Position numbers and translations under genes: made by a program. A DNA stretch of 64,000 bases from Alistipes sp. ZOR0009 (GTDB lineage Bacteria; Bacteroidota; Bacteroidia; Bacteroidales; ZOR0009): contig NZ_JTLD01000025.1 of NCBI RefSeq assembly GCF_000798815.1, positions 1 to 64,000 of the forward strand. Reading direction: 5' to 3'. The notes beneath the pieces are model-generated. The model was not told the origin of the DNA, did no database searches, and was given only the letters and a program-made list of their open reading frames with translations. Below are positions 9,930 through 18,759 of the stretch, in pieces; the stretch's first letter is position 1, and every line of letters begins with the position of its first letter.

Positions 9930-11720
9930 CTACATTTGTTCTGGTACGCTAATTCCTAATAGTCCAGTAGAACTCTTTATGATATCTGCAATCTGCATCG
10001 ATAGGGCTAAGCGCATCGAGCGAAGCTCTGCGTTTTCTTCCTTCAAGATTGGAGAATCGTGGTAGAACTGGTTGAACTCCTTTGCCAAATCGTAAACATA
10101 GTTGGCAATAATAGCAGGAGAAAGCTGTTCTGCAGCAACCTCAACGGTCTCGGTGTATAGGTCGATCATCTTAATTAGATCGATTTCTTTTTGAGAGAAT
10201 GGTAGGTTGGTATTTATTGCTTGAGGAATCTCCATTCCTGCGCTGTTTGCCTTTCGTAGTACCGATTTGATGCGGGCATGTGTATACTGAATAAACGGTC
10301 CTGTATTTCCGTTAAAGTCAATAGATTCCTTAGGATCGAATAGCATTGTCTTTTTAGGATCTACCTTAAGAATAAAGTATTTAAGAGCGCCTAGTCCAAC
10401 CATGCTGTTAACTTCATTTGCCTGCTCTTCAGTTAGCCCTTCTAGCTTGCCTAACTCTTCAGACATTTGTCGAGCAGTTGATACCATTTCGTTAACCAAA
10501 TCATCAGCATCAACAACAGTACCCTCGCGCGACTTCATTTTTCCTTCTGGCAGCTCAACCATTCCGTAAGATAGGTGGGTGATATTCTCTGCCCAGCTAA
10601 ATCCAAGCTTCTTTAGTACCAAACGGAGTACTTGGAAGTGGTAGTTTTGCTCATTTCCAACTACGTAAATATGTTCGTCGAGGGTGTACTCGTCAAAACG
10701 TTGGTGAGCGGTGCCCAAATCTTGGGTCATGTACACCGATGTTCCGTCAGAGCGAAGCAGCAGCTTTTGATCTAAACCTTCAGAAGTAAGATCGATCCAA
10801 ACAGAGCCATCCTCCTTCTTGAAGAATACGCCTTGCTCCAAACCTTTTGTAACCAACTCTTTTCCTAAAAGGTAGGTTTGAGATTCGTAGTAGGTACGGT
10901 CGAATGTGATGCCAAGATCCTTATAGGTCTTTTCGAAACCTTCGTAAACCCAGCCATTCATTTGGCTCCAAAGGCTAATGGTTGCCTCATCTTTAGCTTC
11001 CCACTTGCGGAGCATATCCTGAGCTTCAAGAATAATAGGAGCCTTTTTCTTAGCCTCTTCCTCTTCCATTCCGGTAGCAACCATCTCTTTTACCTCCTGT
11101 CGGAAAGCTTTGTCGAAGCGAACGTAGTATTCGCCAACCAGATGGTCACCCTTTTTACCCGATGACTGAGGTGTTTCTCCATTACCAAAACGCAACCAGG
11201 CAACCATCGATTTGCAGATGTGGATTCCACGATCGTTCACGAGGTTTACCATGTACACCTTTTTTCCGCTAGCTTTTAAGATTTTCGAAACCGCATTACC
11301 CAGTAGATTGTTGCGAACGTGTCCTAAATGTAGGGGCTTATTGGTATTTGGCGAAGAGTATTCGACCATAATGCTTTTGCCGCTGTTGGGTTCAGCAAAA
11401 CCGAAGTTTTTGGTGCCCAAGGCGATATTTAGGCGTGAAGCCCAAAATTCTGGCTTAAGGCTAATATTTAGGAATCCCTTAATTACGTTGTATGCTGATA
11501 CTTCCCGAACGTTAGCCAAAAGGTATTCGCCAATCTCTTGTCCGATAGCTTCGGGAGATTTTCTAGCGAGTTTTACAAAAGGGAATACAATTAGGGTGTA
11601 GTCGCCTTCGAAGTCCTTTTTTGTCTGTTGGATCTGAATCTGAGATGTTGTAACCTCTTTTCCATAAATTGCTTGTGCTCCTTCAAGACACCAATCCGAG
11701 ATGATTGATTCTACGTTCAT
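9930..11720 (-). CDS. argS: Arginyl-tRNA synthetase ArgS
   Basis: Charges tRNA-Arg. The 596 residues include the N-terminal additional domain that reads the tRNA D-loop, a class I Rossmann core with HLGH (131-134, within SPNTNKPLHLGHVRNN) as the HIGH signature, a degenerate KMSKS loop (GKMKSREG), and the C-terminal DALR anticodon-binding domain (NFNGNTGPFIQYTHARI leading into it). It heads a minus-strand series with ffh and folD. A -7-like box lies about 28 bases upstream of the start. Confidence 0.97.
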   Translation of the reverse strand: MNVESIISDWCLEGAQAIYGKEVTTSQIQIQQTKKDFEGDYTLIVFPFVKLARKSPEAIGQEIGEYLLANVREVSAYNVIKGFLNISLKPEFWASRLNIALGTKNFGFAEPNSGKSIMVEYSSPNTNKPLHLGHVRNNLLGNAVSKILKASGKKVYMVNLVNDRGIHICKSMVAWLRFGNGETPQSSGKKGDHLVGEYYVRFDKAFRQEVKEMVATGMEEEEAKKKAPIILEAQDMLRKWEAKDEATISLWSQMNGWVYEGFEKTYKDLGITFDRTYYESQTYLLGKELVTKGLEQGVFFKKEDGSVWIDLTSEGLDQKLLLRSDGTSVYMTQDLGTAHQRFDEYTLDEHIYVVGNEQNYHFQVLRLVLKKLGFSWAENITHLSYGMVELPEGKMKSREGTVVDADDLVNEMVSTARQMSEELGKLEGLTEEQANEVNSMVGLGALKYFILKVDPKKTMLFDPKESIDFNGNTGPFIQYTHARIKSVLRKANSAGMEIPQAINTNLPFSQKEIDLIKMIDLYTETVEVAAEQLSPAIIANYVYDLAKEFNQFYHDSPILKEENAELRSMRLALSMQIADIIKSSTGLLGISVPEQM

Positions 11721-11747
11721 CTAACTATGCATATTAAATATAGGATG

Positions 11748-11755
11748 CAAAGATA
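11748..11755 (-). promoter_or_regulatory. -7 box of argS
   Basis: On the minus strand this reads TATCTTTG, an exact TAnnTTTG match, about 28 bases before the argS ATG. The -33 region shows no clean TTTG at normal spacing. Confidence 0.45.
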
Positions 11756-11886
11756 AAAAGCCAAGCTAACAATTAAAATAAATAATGGAAAGATTACCTA
11801 ATTTATTAAGCTTATTGAAGGGCATATGCCATTATTTAACTTTAGAGGAGTACCCTTAATTAAATGCTTTTAAGGAAATATCACGC

Positions 11887-11917
11887 TTGAAAAGCGCCTT
11901 GTTTTGGGTTAACTTTG
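11887..11917 (+). promoter_or_regulatory. Promoter of the methyltransferase gene
   Basis: TTG at 11887-11889 and TAACTTTG at 11910-11917 are separated by 20 bases, a good Bacteroidota -33/-7 pair. Because it covers an upstream in-frame TTG, it fixes the likely start at the ATG at 11941. Confidence 0.65.
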
Positions 11918-11940
11918 TTATATATGCAAACACTACTGCT

Positions 11941-12681
11941 ATGGATAAGCTGATTAACTCGATTTTTGGCAGCTTACCTCGACAAGGTCCTGGTGAGCGT
12001 AACGCTACACTAAAGGCGCTAGAGGCAATTCCAACCGATCTTAAGGAGGGAACCATTTTAGATATTGGCGCTGGCACAGGTGCGCAAACCATGCTGCTGC
12101 TCGAGAATACAAATGCCAACGTTATTGCGCTGGATAGCAACAAGGAGTTTATCCAAACGCTTCTTACCAAAGCCCGTAACGAGGGTTTTGACAGCCGAAT
12201 AAGGGGAATTGAAGAGTCGATGCACTCCATCCATCTGCCAACTGCTAGTATTGATATAATTTGGTGCGAAGGTGCCATTTACCACATTACTCCAGAGCAG
12301 GGATTGATGAAGTGGAAGCGCCTGCTTAAGCCTCAAGGCTACTTTGCTTTTACCGATTTATGCTGGGTTAGGCCTAATCCTCCTAAACGGATTCTGAACT
12401 ACTGGAAATCCAACTATCCAAAAATGAAAAGTTTCGATGATATTGAAATGATAGTTGACCGTTGTGGATACGACTTGATTACCAGCTTTACCCTTTCGCA
12501 ATCTGCATGGACCGAAAACTACTACGACCATTTGGAGCAGAAGGTTAAGGCTGTAGAGGAGGAGGTTGAAGGAGTTAGCGCAAGCGAACTTTTTGAAGCC
12601 ATACGTGAGGAGATGCAGCTTTTTGAGGAGTATAGGGAGTACTACAACTACGGATTTTTTGTAGCCAAGTTAAGATCGTAA
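11941..12681 (+). CDS. Class I SAM-dependent methyltransferase
   Basis: A 246-residue cytoplasmic protein. SAM-binding motif I is LDIGAGTGAQ (residues 40-49), the acidic end of strand 2 is VIALDSN, and the motif IV region is IDIIWCEGAIYHI; LKPQGYFAFTDLCW follows as the usual post-motif strand. This resembles small-molecule methyltransferases (methyltransferase type 11) but nothing in the sequence identifies the acceptor. The C-terminal third is helical and acidic. It is a single-gene transcript with its own promoter and terminator, lying between divergent argS and convergent corA. Confidence 0.85.
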   Translation: MDKLINSIFGSLPRQGPGERNATLKALEAIPTDLKEGTILDIGAGTGAQTMLLLENTNANVIALDSNKEFIQTLLTKARNEGFDSRIRGIEESMHSIHLPTASIDIIWCEGAIYHITPEQGLMKWKRLLKPQGYFAFTDLCWVRPNPPKRILNYWKSNYPKMKSFDDIEMIVDRCGYDLITSFTLSQSAWTENYYDHLEQKVKAVEEEVEGVSASELFEAIREEMQLFEEYREYYNYGFFVAKLRS

Positions 12682-12760
12682 ATCTTTAGCGATGGCTGAA
12701 AATGGTATGGAAAACTCATGAATGTAACTAATATGTCCGTAAGGACAGGCCATTATGTTA

Positions 12761-12787
12761 GGGGCTAGCAGATTGCTAGCCCCTTTT
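12761..12787 (+). terminator. Terminator between the methyltransferase gene and corA
   Basis: A perfect ten-base-pair stem, GGGGCTAGCA (12761-12770) with TGCTAGCCCC (12774-12783), has a three-base loop and is followed by TTTT. It ends the methyltransferase transcript and may also slow the opposing corA transcript. Confidence 0.85.
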
Positions 12788-12788
12788 G

Positions 12789-13685
12789 CTATAGTATTCT
12801 TTTCTTTTTAAACCAAAGAATAAGGAAGATGGCAAATGCCGCCATAATGGTGATAACAAATGCGTATCCGTACTTCCATTGCAGCTCGGGCATATAGGCA
12901 AAGTTCATTCCGTAGAAACCTGCAATGAAGCTTAACGGCAAAAAGAAGGCGGAGTAGATGGTTAGCAGCTTCATAACGTCGTTGCTTTTTTGGGCAGCCA
13001 CGGAGAGGTAGGTGTTCATGATGTTGCTTGCATCTTCGAGGGCCTCTTCGTACTCCAAAATGAGCTTTATAACCGAATCTTTCACATCCTGCAGCGCAGT
13101 TTGGTTCTCTACCGGTATGCGGTACTGGTTTAGCACGTTTTGGGTAAGCAGCAGCAGCTTCTTGCTGATACGCGTTTCCGTTTTTTGGTAGTACAGATCT
13201 TCGAGCGAAATCTTTTTTAAATCTTTCAGAAAAATGATGCTTTCCATTTCGTCGATTAGGCTAGATTGCCAGCTGGCTGGCTCGGTGTAGGAATCGACTA
13301 TATGGCTAAAAATATGGATAATATGCTGGTGAAGCGTGACGGTTGGCTCTAAAGAATCCTTTATGTTGGTAAGAAACGGAAAATCTGGGCGATGAACCGT
13401 GATTAGCGTATCCTTTTTAATGAAAAAAGCCACCTTATCCGAGAGCTCCTGCACGGTAGTTACGTTTACCTCCTTTTTGGCCGAGTAGGCTCTTAGAATG
13501 ATGAAGGTAAACTCCTCGAACTGCTCAATTTTGGGAAGGTGACCCGGCTCTAGGCTATCGCTTACCAAAAAGAAATCGAGGTTATGCGCCTTGGTTATCT
13601 TTTCGATCTGCTCTGTAGAGGGAGATATCAGGTCTATCCACTTAAAAGTATCGAAATCGAGCTCGTGTACTTGGCTTTTGCTCAT
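12789..13685 (-). CDS. corA: CorA-family magnesium/divalent cation transporter
   Basis: Inner-membrane pentameric channel for Mg2+ (family members also carry Co2+ or Zn2+). The 298 residues comprise a large cytoplasmic alpha/beta funnel, a long stalk helix region, and two C-terminal transmembrane helices: the first (about 240-258, SAFFLPLSFIAGFYG) leads into the signature GMN loop (259-261), the second is AFVITIMAAFAIFLILWF, followed by a KKKR basic sphincter. All hallmarks are present. It is monocistronic and convergent with the methyltransferase gene. Confidence 0.93.
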   Translation of the reverse strand: MSKSQVHELDFDTFKWIDLISPSTEQIEKITKAHNLDFFLVSDSLEPGHLPKIEQFEEFTFIILRAYSAKKEVNVTTVQELSDKVAFFIKKDTLITVHRPDFPFLTNIKDSLEPTVTLHQHIIHIFSHIVDSYTEPASWQSSLIDEMESIIFLKDLKKISLEDLYYQKTETRISKKLLLLTQNVLNQYRIPVENQTALQDVKDSVIKLILEYEEALEDASNIMNTYLSVAAQKSNDVMKLLTIYSAFFLPLSFIAGFYGMNFAYMPELQWKYGYAFVITIMAAFAIFLILWFKKKRIL

Positions 13686-13766
13686 AGCGTTATTTCTAAG
13701 TTAAGGTACATCTAAAGTAGGTAAAAAAGATGATTTGCCAAACGTTACGCCCCAATTGTTATCCGT

Positions 13767-13804
13767 AAAAAAGCGCGAATCGGTTCTGCTACCAATTCGC
13801 GCTT
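13767..13804 (-). terminator. Terminator of the GIN-domain lipoprotein gene
   Basis: AAGCGCGAAT (13771-13780) pairs with ATTCGCGCTT (13795-13804), and inner CGG/CCA bases partly extend it. On the minus strand the stem is followed by a run of T, consistent with ending the gene that stops at 13826. Confidence 0.85.
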
Positions 13805-13825
13805 GTATTATTTAGGGCTACCATG

Positions 13826-14548
13826 CTACCGGTTGTAGTCAACAATCTGCGAGCCGCCCGAAAGCTTATGTATTATTGATGGAAATCCTATAAAGCGAAC
13901 CGTACTTTGTCCTGATGCCTCAACTTTAAGGTTGTTGGTGGTGTAAACCTCGGCAAGGCTTTGGCCCAGTAGAAAAAGGTCGGCATTATTGGCGTGTAGC
14001 TTAAATCCTAGGAATTGGCTATTCCCCGAAATTTCCTTTGTAAAAATGGTTCCAGCATCGCCGTACACCTCTATGTCGGAAGCGTCGGTGGCAATGGCTT
14101 CGAGCCTGTCGCTATCAATTTGTGCTTTAACGTAAGCCCCGCTCGTAACATCAATATTAAAAATGTTGGTGCTAAAACGGCTAGGCGAGTAAACCTCTGC
14201 GTTGTTCGATGCCAAAATGGAGTTAAGGTACGGAAGCTCGATGTACACCTGCTTAACCCTTACGCTTCCGGGGTTAATCCCTTTATCTAAGGTGACCCTT
14301 AGCTCCCCGTTGTACACATCGGTATAAACGTATCGCTGAATCTCATCCGGCACCTCCACAATAACACGCTCGCGTGGTCCCCACGAAATGTTTGCCTTAA
14401 ATCCATCTCTAATATCAACCCCATCAAAAGGCGGCGTTGGGCGGGTGGTGCTGGTTACATCTTCGGGGATAATATCGTTGTCTATAACGCAGGAGTGGAG
14501 CGATGCTACTAGCGTAAGTAGGAGTATTGTTCTTAGTATGTTCTTCAT
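13826..14548 (-). CDS. GIN-domain (DUF2807) lipoprotein
   Basis: A 240-residue envelope lipoprotein. The signal peptide ends at LHSC, so Cys20 is the likely lipidated residue. After a proline-rich linker (TSTTRPTPPFDGVD) the rest is a repetitive beta structure (NAEVYS, SGAYVKAQ, DASDIEVYG, GNSQFLGF, NNADLFL, GQSTVRF, GGSQIVDY), the pattern of the right-handed beta-helix GIN/adhesin-head fold. Its role is unknown; surface or periplasmic structure is plausible. It is transcribed alone. A second GIN lipoprotein lies at 46855-47487. Confidence 0.82.
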   Translation of the reverse strand: MKNILRTILLLTLVASLHSCVIDNDIIPEDVTSTTRPTPPFDGVDIRDGFKANISWGPRERVIVEVPDEIQRYVYTDVYNGELRVTLDKGINPGSVRVKQVYIELPYLNSILASNNAEVYSPSRFSTNIFNIDVTSGAYVKAQIDSDRLEAIATDASDIEVYGDAGTIFTKEISGNSQFLGFKLHANNADLFLLGQSLAEVYTTNNLKVEASGQSTVRFIGFPSIIHKLSGGSQIVDYNR

Positions 14549-14746
14549 ATGCGCTGGTTGAGTTAATTTGCTGGTTGTTTTACTACGTCTTTATGACGTT
14601 TGGATGGCCGTAAAGTTACAACGGCATCCGAAAATAGCTGTTTTTGCCAAAATAAAGCTCGATTTTAGGCTTAGGCCTTCCGTCGTACGGCCATTTGGTT
14701 AGCGAAGATGATACAAAAAGCTTGCCTAATGTTCCATCTTACTAAG

Positions 14747-14977
14747 TTTTTGTGGCAAAAAAATTGGTTGTTGTTTCACTTTATTTGGTTGGTGAAAGAG
14801 TAACCAAAGTTTTTGTTTCACCAACTTTGATCTTTGTTTTGCGGAAATAGGTTGGTGTAACAACGAAATTGGTTGGTGAAACAGCAGACTATTTTCCTGT
14901 AACAAAAGAATAGTCTTTTGTTACAAAAGATTAGGGAAATGCTCCATTTTATTAGGGAAATGGAACAAAAGAATAGC
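14747..14977. repeat. 21-bp-period array A, eleven units
   Basis: Eleven consecutive units of exactly 21 bases: 14747, 14768, 14789, 14810, 14831, 14852, 14873, 14894, 14915, 14936 and 14957. Columns 5-6 are TG in every unit; column 10 is C in nine of eleven and column 11 is A in ten of eleven, giving a dyad core TGnnnCA. The words TTGGTGAAAC and TTTCACCAA occur in opposite orientations in different units, so half-sites are flipped as well as repeated. Stop codons interrupt the frames, so this is not coding. The sequence is too diverged to be a recent slippage product. Confidence 0.75.
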
Positions 14978-14980
14978 CAA

Positions 14981-15010
14981 ATGGCGTATCGTCTTGTGCC
15001 GATACGCCAT
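14981..15010. terminator. Inverted repeat, probable end of the pst transcript
   Basis: Eleven-base-pair stem ATGGCGTATCG (14981-14991) with CGATACGCCAT (15000-15010), loop of eight. On the plus side it is followed by TTTT; on the minus side, the direction of pst transcription, the following bases are only moderately T-rich. It directly abuts array A. Confidence 0.55.
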
Positions 15011-15086
15011 TTTATGGCGGTTAACTATCATACTATTAGATAGTAAGTAGTTTTTGCCCTTGTTCAGTTTTTCGAGGGGGATTTTG

Positions 15087-15923
15087 CTAGCTGATGCTTC
15101 CGTCTATATACTCCTTGGTGAGGGGTTTTTGCGGGTTGTTAAAGATTTGCTCGGCGGTTCCGAACTCCACCAGCGTGCCCATGTACATAAATGCCACATA
15201 GTCGGCAATTCGTTTTGCCTGACGCAGGGTATGCGTAACCAAAACGATGGTATAGTCCTTCTTAAGCTCGAGGAATAGCTCCTCAATCTTTTTGGTCGAA
15301 ATGGGATCGAGGGCCGATGTAGCCTCATCCCCGAGTATTATTTCGGGCTCCACGGCTAGTCCACGGGCAAGGCAAAGCCGCTGCTGCTGACCGATGGATA
15401 GGCGAACGGCAGGCGATTTAAGCCGATCTTTAACCTCCTCCCACAGCCCAACAGCCGAGAGCTGGTTTTTTACCACCTGGTGGATTTCCTTCTTACCCTT
15501 CATCCCGTGGATGCGAGGGCCGTAGGCTATATTTTCGTAGATCGACATGGGAAGCGGGCAGGGGCGCTGCGCCAAAAGGCCCATCTTCTTTCTAATGCCG
15601 ATGATTTCGCGTTCGGTGGCCGCGTAGATATCCGTTCCGTTAAGGTAAAGCTCCCCCTCCACATGGATGTCGTCGTTTTCGTCGTGCATGCGGTTTAGGG
15701 TGCGCAGCAGGGTTGTCTTTCCGCATCCCGAGGGACCTATAATGCAGGTAATGCTGTTTTTTGGAATGGAGAGGTTTACATCTCGAACAATGTGCTTTTT
15801 TTGTATGTACACATTAAGGTTGTGGGCCGTAAGGTGTCCAAACTCGAGGGGCTCGCTAGGCTGCTGGGCCTGCTTGCTAGGCTCCTCTTTTGTAAAGCTT
15901 TTATGTAGGGTTTTTAGGTTCAT
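15087..15923 (-). CDS. pstB: Phosphate ABC transporter ATP-binding protein PstB
   Basis: Cytoplasmic ATPase that drives the PstCA phosphate channel. The 278 residues contain Walker A GPSGCGKTT (63-71), the ABC signature LSIGQQQR, and the H-loop LVTHT. The Walker B segment reads IILGDEATSALDP: the usual proline after the catalytic glutamate is alanine, an uncommon change. About 30 extra residues precede the ABC core. Its start overlaps the pstA stop by one base, implying translational coupling. In many bacteria phoU follows pstB; here the next minus-strand gene is an unrelated lipoprotein. Confidence 0.95.
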   Translation of the reverse strand: MNLKTLHKSFTKEEPSKQAQQPSEPLEFGHLTAHNLNVYIQKKHIVRDVNLSIPKNSITCIIGPSGCGKTTLLRTLNRMHDENDDIHVEGELYLNGTDIYAATEREIIGIRKKMGLLAQRPCPLPMSIYENIAYGPRIHGMKGKKEIHQVVKNQLSAVGLWEEVKDRLKSPAVRLSIGQQQRLCLARGLAVEPEIILGDEATSALDPISTKKIEELFLELKKDYTIVLVTHTLRQAKRIADYVAFMYMGTLVEFGTAEQIFNNPQKPLTKEYIDGSIS

Positions 15924-16762
15924 TACTGGCTGTTTTTAGAAAACTTACGGCTAAAAAAACGAGCCGTAAAGCTAAGTGCAAGAATAATGATGGTTAAGAT
16001 GAGTGCCGAGGCGTAGGCCCTGTTTTGTACCTCCTCTATGGGGCTTCCTAGCTGAAAGAAAATGGCTAGGGGAAGCGAGGCGGCCGGTTCCATTACGCCA
16101 TGCGGAACGTTATCGGTGTAGCCTGCGGTAAATAAAACGGTTGCCGCATCGCCAATTCCGCGGCCTATGGCTAGCAGTATGGCGGTGGATATTCCGGGGA
16201 GCAGCTGCCTAACTACCACCTTGATGGTTTCGTATCGGGTGGCGCCCAAAACCTTTGGTGCCTCAATTAAGTCGCGAGGCACCATAACGGCCACCTCATC
16301 TATCGACCGTATCATTATAGGGGTAATGAGAAAGGCCATTGTTATTATACCGCCCAGCAGTGATGCCTTAATGCCTAGGGCAATCATCAGCATAAAGCCG
16401 AATGCTCCGTAAACGATGGAGGGGATTCCGAAGAGAATATCCATTGTAAAGCGGGCTACCAAGGCAAATCTCGACTTCTTGGAGAGGTAGAAGTTGATGT
16501 ACATGGCTGCCGGAATGCTAATAAGCATACTTAGCAGAACAGCCCCCAGTATAAGGTACACCGATCCGGCAATGGCGTTTAGCACGCCGCCTTCCTTTCC
16601 GAGGTAAAAGCCTCCCGATGGTACCTGCGAGATCATCTCCCACGATAGGGAGGGAAGTCCCCGACGAATAATCACAAATAGGATGTAGAGCAGCATGGCC
16701 AAAATGGCAAGGCTGGCTAGCTGCATCGCTATCTTGGCTATTTTTTCTTCGATATGCTTCAT
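15923..16762 (-). CDS. pstA: Phosphate ABC transporter permease PstA
   Basis: Inner-membrane subunit of the high-affinity phosphate importer, pairing with PstC. The 279 residues include six predicted helices, the first at about 14-36 (LASLAILAMLLYILFVII), and the permease signature that docks on PstB, EAPKVLGATRYETIKVVVRQLLPGI (only its first part being the EAA-like loop). Charged residues typical of the phosphate pathway occur around these helices. It lies 22 bases after pstC and overlaps pstB by one base. Confidence 0.94.
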   Translation of the reverse strand: MKHIEEKIAKIAMQLASLAILAMLLYILFVIIRRGLPSLSWEMISQVPSGGFYLGKEGGVLNAIAGSVYLILGAVLLSMLISIPAAMYINFYLSKKSRFALVARFTMDILFGIPSIVYGAFGFMLMIALGIKASLLGGIITMAFLITPIMIRSIDEVAVMVPRDLIEAPKVLGATRYETIKVVVRQLLPGISTAILLAIGRGIGDAATVLFTAGYTDNVPHGVMEPAASLPLAIFFQLGSPIEEVQNRAYASALILTIIILALSFTARFFSRKFSKNSQ

Positions 16763-16784
16763 TTATCTCCTTGTTTAATCTTCA

Positions 16785-17678
16785 TTAATGGTATCGCTTT
16801 TCAATATGGTAGAGCACAATCCTCGATGCAATGTTGAAAAGCACAATGATGGCAAACAGCAGGAAAGCCGCAAACATCAGGGCCGATTCGTAGCCCGGTA
16901 TCGACATCATCTCGCCGTAGTTGTTGGCAATTAGGGCGGGTAGCGGGTAGCACGAGTCGAATAGCGAGCTGGGCGTAATGGCCATGTTGCCACAAACCAT
17001 CAGCACGGCCATCGTTTCTCCAAATGCACGCGAAATGGCCAGCACCGTGGCGGCAACCACCCCCGGCATCGACTTACGTAGCACCACCTTCTTAACCGTT
17101 TGCCACTTGGTTGCCCCCAACGACCACGAGGCCTCCCTCATCTCCTGGGGGATAGATTTAAAAACCTCGGTAAGGATGCTAATAATTAGCGGGACAATCA
17201 TAATGGCAAGAACAATTCCGCCAGCCAGCACGCTGTAGCCAGTAGAGAAGTCAACAAACTTAGGAGCCAGCTTTTCCGAAATGTAGGGAACAATGGTTAG
17301 CGTGCCCCATACCCCATAAATAACAGGAGGAATACCAGAGAGTAGGTCTACAACCGGAAAGAAAAACCTTTGTATGCGCTTGGACGCATATTCATTTAGG
17401 TAGATACTGGCTAGGATGGAGAGAGGCAATGCTAGTATGATGGCAATTGCGGTAATGTAAAGGGTGCTTATGATGTAAGCTCCAAAACCAAACTCCCCCT
17501 TAAAAGGACGCCAGCTGCTGGTTGTAATAAGAGACCAAAAGTTTTTCTCCTGTATGACAGGCAGCGCTTTCTGAAATATTACCCAACCGATAATGAAAAG
17601 TATCATTATGCATAAAAGGGTAATGCCCAGCATGTAGTACTGGGCAATGGTATCTTTAATATGTCGCTTTGTGTACAT
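16785..17678 (-). CDS. pstC: Phosphate ABC transporter permease PstC
   Basis: Partner of PstA in the membrane channel. The 297 residues have an N-terminal helix (YYMLGITLLCIMILFIIGWVIF), about six helices in all, and the coupling-helix motif REASWSLGATKWQTVKKVVL, plus ISRAFGETMAVLMVCG typical of PstC. It starts 3 bases after the pstS stop. Together with pstS, pstA and pstB the set is complete for transport. Confidence 0.94.
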   Translation of the reverse strand: MYTKRHIKDTIAQYYMLGITLLCIMILFIIGWVIFQKALPVIQEKNFWSLITTSSWRPFKGEFGFGAYIISTLYITAIAIILALPLSILASIYLNEYASKRIQRFFFPVVDLLSGIPPVIYGVWGTLTIVPYISEKLAPKFVDFSTGYSVLAGGIVLAIMIVPLIISILTEVFKSIPQEMREASWSLGATKWQTVKKVVLRKSMPGVVAATVLAISRAFGETMAVLMVCGNMAITPSSLFDSCYPLPALIANNYGEMMSIPGYESALMFAAFLLFAIIVLFNIASRIVLYHIEKRYH

Positions 17679-17681
17679 CTT

Positions 17682-18626
17682 TTACTTTAAAGCCTTTAGC
17701 TGTTTATCTATTTTGGCTTTGGGCAATCCAACATACCCGGTTGCTGTTACATACTTTTGGCCTTTTGTTAGCACCCACTTTATAAACTCTTTAGCGAGCT
17801 TGCTGTTGGGCTTCCCTTTGGTTACAAAAAAGAGCTCTCTGGCAGGTGGCGAAGGGTATTTGCCTTCCGATATGGCCTTTACCAATTCGCCCATTGTATT
17901 GTAGAAGTTTTCGTTGGCATCAATCTTTCCGTTGTTATTTACATCAACGGGGATTACTCGAATGCCTGCAAGCTGCCTTTTGGTTTTAAAGTCGTAGGCA
18001 TAGGCAATGTTGTTGTACCCAATACCTACCGGATCTTTCTTTACGGCTAGGGCTAATCCTGGATCGCCAAAAACGCCGCTACCAAGAAGATCTTCCTGCT
18101 TTTTTCCAAAAAACTTAGCCCATATTTCGGAGGCTCCGCATGCATCGGAGCGGGTGTACACGTGCAATGGTATATTTTTGTTGATGCCAAAAGCTTGGCC
18201 CCATGTTTTTGCGCTGCCAGTAATCCAAATGGCGCTACCAACGCTTGGCTTTAGCCCTTTGGCGAGGATTTCTTTGGCAATAGGATTAGATGCATTCATT
18301 ACAGCCACTACGGCATCTTTTGCAACCGCAATTGCATAGGCTCCCTTGGAGGTCTCTTCGGGGTAAACATCACGCGAAACCATTCCGATATCAACCATTC
18401 CGCTCAGGGCATCAGTCATTCCTTTTCCGGCACCTCCCGCTGAAATGTCGATACGAACTTTAGGGTTTTCCTTTTTAAACTCTCCTGCCCATTGAACGGC
18501 CAGTGGATAGAGGGCGAATGCACCAGATAAGGTAATATGCCCTTCAAGTGGTTTTTGTGCCACGCCACTACCAGCACTTCCCAATAGTAGGCAGGCTAGC
18601 GATACATTTAGTACAATTTTTCTCAT
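17682..18626 (-). CDS. pstS: Phosphate ABC transporter substrate-binding protein PstS
   Basis: Periplasmic phosphate-binding protein with a signal peptide (MRKIVLNVSLACLLLGSAGSGVAQ; the Cys at 12 is inside the hydrophobic core, so secretion rather than lipidation is favoured). The 314-residue chain has the family's binding blocks: LSGAFALYPLAVQW near the mature N terminus, SAGGAGKGMTDALSGMVDIGMVSR and TRSDACGASEIWAKF, whose Ser/Thr/Arg residues line the phosphate site in relatives. First gene of the pst operon. The intergenic region upstream is shared with the divergent Crp/Fnr gene. Confidence 0.93.
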   Translation of the reverse strand: MRKIVLNVSLACLLLGSAGSGVAQKPLEGHITLSGAFALYPLAVQWAGEFKKENPKVRIDISAGGAGKGMTDALSGMVDIGMVSRDVYPEETSKGAYAIAVAKDAVVAVMNASNPIAKEILAKGLKPSVGSAIWITGSAKTWGQAFGINKNIPLHVYTRSDACGASEIWAKFFGKKQEDLLGSGVFGDPGLALAVKKDPVGIGYNNIAYAYDFKTKRQLAGIRVIPVDVNNNGKIDANENFYNTMGELVKAISEGKYPSPPARELFFVTKGKPNSKLAKEFIKWVLTKGQKYVTATGYVGLPKAKIDKQLKALK

Positions 18627-18759
18627 TATTATATTAGTTGTCTTTCTTCGTGGTTGTTGCCTTTCGGCATTTAGGGAGCCATAATCCGATAATCGGCTTT
18701 TTACAGGCGGCGTATGTTAACGAAAAAATCGAATATTGGCTCTTGTTTGTAAAAATACG

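Larger units (their letters stand above)
14549..15086. other. Gene-free region between the GIN lipoprotein and pstB
   Basis: This 538-base stretch has no supportable gene. It holds the 21-bp-period array at 14747-14977, the inverted repeat at 14981-15010, and small complementary arms ACTATC/GATAGT at 15024-15044 close to the end of pstB. The part nearest 14549 is AT-rich and presumably carries the promoter of the minus-strand lipoprotein gene, though no clear -7 box was found. Confidence 0.8.

Noticed and set aside
14747-14977. CRISPR array
   Set aside because: Units of 21 bases lack separate identical repeats and unique spacers, are too diverged, and no cas genes lie nearby.
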